Shown: one piece after another, positions 57,791-64,000 of the stretch
Layout of the letters: every line of letters begins with the position of its first letter
How positions within the stretch are numbered: position 1 is the first letter of the stretch
Source: Eupeodes corollae
Taxonomy: Eukaryota; Arthropoda; Insecta; Diptera; Syrphidae
Assembly: GCF_945859685.1 (NCBI RefSeq)
Contig: NC_079148.1
Span: 36,901,946 to 36,965,945, forward strand
Reading direction: 5' to 3'
Length of the DNA: 64,000 bases
Notes under the pieces: generated by a model
The model's input: the letters and a program-made list of their open reading frames with translations, nothing else
Databases searched by the model: none
What the model was told of the DNA's origin: nothing
Translations under genes and position numbers: made by a program

Positions 57791-59963
57791 TCATTTTTTT
57801 TAAGATCAAAACTTACACTTGCTTCCATACAATTTTTTTTTTAATAAGAAAAACATATTTTTGTATTGCCCAGGAATGGTACCGACAATAGAACCGTTAT
57901 TTTGTTTTTTAATTATCTCAGCAACTTATGTACCGATTTCATTAATTTTTTTAATGAATAAGCTCTTATATTGCTTGAACAATATTTCATTATCAAAAAT
58001 GCATTTTTTTATTGTTTGGATTTAAAAAAAAAATATTGAAATTTTTTTTTTTCAAAATTCGATATCTCAAAAACGAGTAAACATTTTTTTACAAAATTCA
58101 AATGCATAATCTCTAAGCAACTGCATACCAAAAATATTTTTAGAAGAAAATTTTATATGTACAAATTTTATATGAAGAAATTAATTTAAAAAAAAAAACC
58201 GCTCTAACGATTTAAAAAAAAAATTGAAAAATCAAGGGTTTTTTTGATTTATAAAATGGCATTTAAATTTTTGAAGACAAACTTATTTTTCAGGTAAAAT
58301 TTTGAATCTTAAAATATTTTTTTTAATTATTTTAATTTAATTATTTTTATTTTTAGTAAATTTTTTTGACAAAATTTTAATTTCTTTCCTATCTTTTATC
58401 TAAATTAATGCATTTGGTACCATTTATGTATTTTTATAACTATAACTATTGTAAATACCAACTATGACCGTAAATCGATTATGATATGTTTCATCAACAA
58501 TCTATTTTAAAGTTTCTATCAAGAAGTATTATCTTGGTACTTTTGTATATAAGATTTTAAAATATTATTCTTCGAGAATAAGGTTGTTTAACACATATTT
58601 TACTTGCTTTCGATTATATAAAAGAGTAAATACTTAGTACTAGTTAAAGAAACGTACAACCTCTACAACTACACCTTTCATGTCACTTCATAACTAAAAT
58701 GAAAAGCGCACAAGTGCCTGACTGTAACCAACACATGAATAGCAATTTCTTGAACTTTGACGAAAAAAATAAACTGAACGGAATAACTCCATGTTTGCGC
58801 TAAAAGCTTGTACGAAAGAAGGATACCTACCAATGACATTCTTTCACTATCATAAAGCTGAGCACGCGAAGTGAACTATTCTATGTTCATTTTAGACACC
58901 TACCTAACTACACAACCAATAGGCGATCGCTTTACAATTTAAACATACATATTCTTTCTCTTTCTTATCTTCAGATAATTTACTTTCCATCCTGGTTCTT
59001 CTAATATGAAATTAAAATAAGGCTATCCAATTGAACGAAATAGTTGAATACATAAACAATTGTTTTCGTTAAGTACGGTTACAAGTAAATTTCATTTGCG
59101 GGATGAAATGTCCTACGATGAGTTGTGTGGATGAATTGCTGGTTTTTTTGACAAATCAAATGGCATTTATATCTTTGAAGACAAACTTATTTCATAGATA
59201 TATTTTAAAATCTTATATAAGTACTTTTTTAAACAGACTCTTTGCATACAGTAGCAAGTTCGTGCGACCCAGTCGTGAATTTTATTTTTTAGGTTTTTAT
59301 TGTTTACATTTTTTTAAAATTTTTAATTTCATTTTACAAAATATTGTAGTGTACCTAAATTTTGTGTAATATGAAATAGTTTTGAAGTCTTTTTTGTCCA
59401 AATAATTTATTTCAAACCCTCTGGTTATAGAGTGTTCATAAAAATAGCAGTGCTTTTGATTTTATAATAAAAAAGTGTTAAAATTATTTTTTTTTATTTT
59501 TCGGTAGGTCATTACATTCAAGGTGTTCCAAGAGAATCAAATACGACCCATAAATCATCTCATAACTATTTGAAATTACGAAAACTAAGCAAAATACTAA
59601 AGTGACTTAAAGTGAATTAAATTAGTTATAGATTTATACTTTAAAAAATAACCAAACAATTTATTGTTGAAAGATACGTTGTGTTAGCCTTTAAAAAACA
59701 AATATTTTTAGCTGTTCAAAAAGCATTTCAAAAATGCCCCATTTCAAAAATCAAATGTGATAAAATGTCCGCAATTTGAATTTTAAATAGCAAAATATTT
59801 AATTTGACTGTGTTAGAATTTAGACATATTTTTGAAATAACCTAAAACAGATACTTTAGTTTTGATTGTGTCGATGTTGACATCGAAAATATTTTTTGAA
59901 AACTATTTCCAAACAATTTTTTTTTCTACTTTCACTTTTAAAAGATTCTGATTTCTGATGTAA
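57791..59963. other. intron 1 of MCT-D, noncoding
   Basis: Mostly AT-rich. A balanced segment at 58640-58930 and a GTGTTCATAAAAATAGCAGTG start of a possible Tc1-like short element at about 59431 stand out, but no opposite end was found. No coding frame. Confidence 0.4.
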
Positions 59964-59965
59964 AG

Positions 59966-60805
59966 AATATTGTAATCGGTCTGATTTTTTAATTGAAAAT
60001 GTTGACGTTTCAAGTTCCCCAGAATCTAAATTATACGTTCGGAATACCTTTTTTAGTCGTCTATAGCCCAAGAACCGTAGGAATATTGACTTCATAAATT
60101 TTGTTTTATAGATAATAACAAACAAATTAAAAGATACATAAATGACTTGTACAAAACTGAGTTTGTCATAATATTATGCAAAGGAGAATATGATTTTGAA
60201 CATTTTGGAAAAATTAGAGGAAAATCTAAGAAAAAATTTAAAAAAAAACACACCTAAAAGTTATTCAAAATTGATTTTCGACTTGATTCTTGGTAAAAAT
60301 TAAAGATGTTGCCTTCAAACTAGTTCAATATCTTTTAAAATATTGTTCATAAAATGTTGTTACAATTTTTATAGAAATACAATCCCATTCAAAATTTACT
60401 ACTAAAAATTTGTAAAAAAAACAGTGTTCGATTTGAATAATTCGAGAATAGATGAAAATTATTTCATTGTTTAGAAAATTTAGTTTTTAACCTAAGAAAA
60501 TGTTCTTAAAAAATTAATGGGTAAACTTCTAAAAATTTCATACTTAAATTGGTAAAAATGTACTTCATCTAAAAATGTCAAAAGCAAAAGCAGATATTGA
60601 AATCATATTCAAAATATTGTTGCTTACTTTTAGTTGATTTCATAGAAAATTTGAATTGATAGCTATTTTTTACAAAACATAAAAACAACTAAAAACTTAT
60701 AAAAAAGAAAAAAAAATACAAAATTTTACTATTCATATTTTGTAAATTTAAAAAATGTCGACAGACTTGCACGAATAGAAAAACCTATCAGTGTGGGTGC
60801 ATCAT
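59966..60805 (+). repeat. repeat family R, degraded copy (R-7)
   Basis: ATTGTAATCGGTCTGATTTTTTAATTGAAAATGTTGACGTTTCAAG at the left and CGACAGACTTGCACGAAT..CAGTGTGGGTGCATC at about 60757-60805 are decayed left and right ends of the family. Inner units are heavily changed. The next copy starts right after it. Confidence 0.6.
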
Positions 60806-60807
60806 TT

Positions 60808-62594
60808 TTAACTTCCCATAGGAAGTTATTGTAATGGGTCCGATTTGTCAAATTGAAAATTTTGACATTTCTCGACGTTTCAAGGTCCCTAGAGTCGGAA
60901 TAAAAGATTTTTAGAAAGATGTCTGTGCGTGCGTGTGTACGTACGTTCGTACGTCCGTACGTTCGCGATGTTTTTTTCGTCGTCCATAGCTCAAGAACCA
61001 GAAGAGATATCGACTTCAAATAAATTTTGTTATACAGATAATAAGGCAGAAAGATGCAGAAAGGGCTCTCAAGAAAATTGCGTGGGTGGTTTTTTTACCA
61101 TAGCAGTTTTAAAAAAAGGGGACAATTTTGGTTAACCCTTAATATCTTACGAACCAAAAACGCTAGAGACTTGAATTAAATTTTATATAATAGACTGTAA
61201 CGTGATCTCAAAGAAGTATATTTTTTGAAAAAAATCCATTTAACGGTCTTTTTTCTAAATCAAAAAAACTTTAAAAAAAAATTTGTCATCTCCTAAATTT
61301 AACGACTAACATATGATTTCATCTCCAAAACAATTTTGAGCAACGGAGAATAATGTTTTAAGAATCTGATAAAATATTGAGAAAAATCAAATTGACAGTT
61401 TTTTTTATAAAAAATAAAAATCTTAAAAAAACATTACTCAAAGTTCGTAAAAATTAAATATCGATTCAAATAGCTTTTCAAAAATTTGAAATTTAAACTT
61501 CAAGCTTAATTTATCTTATAAGAAATATTGTTTTCAACATTCAATAAAATCTTGAGAAAAATCGAATTGACAGTTTTTTTACAAAAAATAAAAACCTAAA
61601 AAAAAATTTATAAAAGTTGGTAAAAATTGATCTTCGACTCAATTATCTTTTTAAAACTTTGAGATATTGGCTTTAATTTACTTTAATCTTTCAAAAAATA
61701 TTGTTGTCCACATTCAGTAAAATTTTGAACAAAATCGAATTGACAGTTTTTTTTATAAAAAATTAAAAACCGAACAAAAATTAACAAAAGTTGGTAAAAA
61801 TTGAATATGAATTCAAATATCTTTTCAAAAACTTGAAAGTTAGACTTCAAACTTATTTTATCTTATAAGAAATATTGTTTTAAGCATTCTGAAAGATGTT
61901 GAGAAAAATCGAATTGACAGTTTTTTTTACAAAAAATAAAAACCTTAAAAAAAAATTTATAAAAATTGGTAAAAATTGATTTTCGACTCAAATATCTTTT
62001 CAAAAATTGTAGATATTGGCTTTTAACTACTTTTATCTTTCAAAAAATATTGTTGTTAACATTTAGTAAAATTTTGAAAAAAATCGATTTGATAGTTTTT
62101 GTACAAAAAATTAAATACCTAAAAAAAAAATTAACAAAAGTTGGTAAAAATTGATTTTCGACTCAAATATCTTTTCAAATCTATAAAATATTGGCTTCAA
62201 ACTAATTGTATCTTATAGAAAATATTGTTTTCAACATTCGATAGAATTTTGAAGAAAATCGAATTGACAGTTTTTTTACAAAAAATAAAACTCTAAAAAA
62301 AACAATACTAAAACTTGGTAAACATTTACTTTCGACTCAAATAGCTTTTCATAAATTCAAAATATTGGCTTCAAACTTATTTTATTTTACAGAAAATATT
62401 GTTGTCAATATTCAGTGATTTTTATATAAAAGTCCAATAGTCCGTTTTTTCATAAAAAATAAAATCTATAAAAAATAGTACGCAAATTTGGTTAAATCGA
62501 TACTAGTACATATAAACAAACTTTTAAGCAAGAAAAATCGACAGACGGGATGGGAAGTTATCAGTGTGGGTCGCATCCCAGCCTCTTTTTTTTA
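60808..62594 (+). repeat. repeat family R, best long copy (R-5)
   Basis: Left end: hairpin AACTTCC CATA GGAAGTT and GTAATGGGTCCGATTTG at 60810-60848, the GTGCGTGCGTGTGTACGTACG microsatellite at about 60924 and TTCAAATAAATTTTGTTATAC. The array follows: ATCGAATTGACAG-type anchors at 61386, 61561, 61734, 61908, 62083 and 62258 (period 173-175). Right end: CGACAGACGGGATGGGAAGT and CAGTGTGGGTCGCATCCCAGCC at about 62538-62582. No lasting reading frame was found. Confidence 0.85.
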
Positions 62595-64000
62595 AAGTTT
62601 TTGACCAATTTTATAATTTCTAAAAGTTTTGGAATCAAATACTTCCGTGCTTTCAAACTTGTGAGAAGAGAAGTGTTATTTTTCCAAGAACTGTTCTTAA
62701 TTTTATTCAAGTTAGGGCCGAAATATTAAACATAAAAATTCCGTAGCCATAATTCTACTGCAAACTTAGTTAATTAAAAAAAACTAATGGTTGTCGTTAA
62801 GTTCATTATTTGCACAAAACTATCTTTTACCATAGTCAAATAAATACAACTACATATTCCAAGAAGTGAAAGTCAGAAACAAAACAAAATTATTACGCAT
62901 GTAAAATACTTAAAGTCTTTAAAAATTCTTATCAAAAACACTTGTTCTTAACCTTCTATGTAAATACTCGTACCAAGTTTAGCAATAAATGCTGAATTCT
63001 GAATAGAATTAAAGTCAAGTTGTTCTTAAACCACATTTTTTTATTTCTGTATATCTTTTTTTTATGTACTCTATAAGATTCTCCAGATCTCAAAAGTGTC
63101 AATCATTTTCAAAAGCCCTCTTTAAATATAAATATTATTTGCTGTAATGAATGACGTAAGAAGTTTTTGAAGTTTTACTCACTTAACGTCAATAAAATAG
63201 ATACCATACAAACATACACTACAAAGTATACTCGTATCTGTACATAGCTATAATAAATGAGTGATTTATAAAATTAACAAAATAAAATAAATTGTATATG
63301 GTAAGGGCTTTTTCATTGCGTAATCGTATTTATCAGCAGCGGCGACGCGACGTACAGAGCGGCGTGGCATATACGTTTACCGGCAACAACAAGGCAACAA
63401 GTAAATTAAGTAAAAATCGCTGAACTATGTACACATTCTAGAATTTGTTTTTGTTTTTGTTTTCATTTGCCTTATCATCATCAACTCAACACGATAAAAC
63501 TTTATTTTCCTTCTACTTTTTTGTTGTTGTTTTTTAACCATGACTTCAGTGAATGAGTCAGAGGAAAAGTGCACACTAGGGAGGTACATTCAATAGGAAA
63601 GGGATATAAATTTGAAGGTTTCGATATCGGGAACGTAACAGGGATACGCTCTTTACGAGTCTTCTAGGTAAGCAAGCTCTTTGGCGCACTTAAACTATAC
63701 AAGCAAATGGATGGTTTTTTTTGTATTTGTTTTGTTGATTTAATTAATTGAAATTAATTAGGATTGATTAACAAGAGTTTGTGTTTTCATAAAGTTTTAC
63801 AGTTTTTTATTTGAGTTTATTTTTTTGATCTTGAGAAATTGTTCAAAATAAATGACTTTTTTAAATGATGTGTATGTAAATAGAAAACAAATTATGATGT
63901 AGTTGCTTTGAATAATATTTTTGCCAACAAATTAATTAGTTGAAATGTAATAAAGACCTTAGGTCTCCAGAGCCAGACACAACCAACATCATTAGCAGTT
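62595..64000. other. intron 1 of MCT-D, noncoding
   Basis: AT-rich apart from a GC patch at about 63338-63370 (CAGCAGCGGCGACGCGACG). No exon of MCT-D recognised. Confidence 0.4.

Noticed and set aside
61386..62270. CRISPR-like array because of evenly spaced repeats
   Set aside because: The window is eukaryotic; the whole ~175-bp unit is repeated, with no unique spacers.

Overview
The window is eukaryotic nuclear DNA from an insect, most likely a fly (Diptera). This is inferred from four signs: AT-rich sequence, many very short introns (58-73 nt) with standard GT-AG ends, monocarboxylate transporter (SLC16) paralogs of insect type, and the mobile-element mix (LOA-like, Jockey-like, R2-like and CR1/Jockey-group retrotransposons, Tc1, hAT, Helitron, and a tRNA-derived SINE). 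The species cannot be named from the sequence.

The cellular gene content is a cluster of SLC16/MCT transporters. MCT-A (+, 540-2442) and MCT-B (+, 4911-9309) are close tandem paralogs. MCT-C (-, 17746-26746) is more diverged and points the other way. The first coding exon of a fourth gene, MCT-D (+, 54232-54309), lies near the right side, and the rest of that gene must be beyond the window. A, B and C share five coding exons with the same phases (0, 1, 1, 1). Exon 2 is 127 nt and exon 3 is 144 nt in all three, so they arose by duplication. The family are plasma-membrane transporters of small monocarboxylates or related solutes. In A and B the charged Asp/Arg pair of TM8 is replaced (Ala/Lys and Gly/Lys), whereas C keeps it. 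This suggests that A and B have diverged in substrate or coupling. One further coding-looking terminal exon of an unrecognised gene is at 36342-36574.

Most of the rest is mobile DNA. From left to right: a Jockey remnant (3.3-3.9 kb); an antisense RT remnant inside intron 2 of MCT-B (5.9-7.4 kb); a LOA-like retrotransposon copy (-, 11.4-13.7 kb); a nest of a Helitron 5' part and hAT-like ends inside intron 1 of MCT-C (21.4-24.0 kb); a hAT element with an 8-bp target duplication (31.7-34.0 kb); a near-complete but broken LOA-like element (+, 39.6-44.4 kb); an R2-clade RT remnant followed by a SINE (47.4-48.5 kb); a Jockey-like remnant (-, 48.6-49.7 kb); an intact SINE with a 16-bp target duplication (51.7-52.0 kb); and a Tc1 element with doubled inverted repeats (56.0-57.6 kb).

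An unnamed interspersed repeat (family R) occurs about nine times. The long copies have a hairpin at the left end, a GT/CG microsatellite, an array of ~175-bp units, and a right end that resembles the left end. A second dispersed repeat (family B) occurs about five times, and the Tc1 element is inserted in one copy. The remaining stretches, 9.4-11.3, 14.0-17.7, 26.8-28.8, 37.3-39.3 and 49.7-51.6 kb, and most of 58-64 kb, are AT-rich and show no gene.
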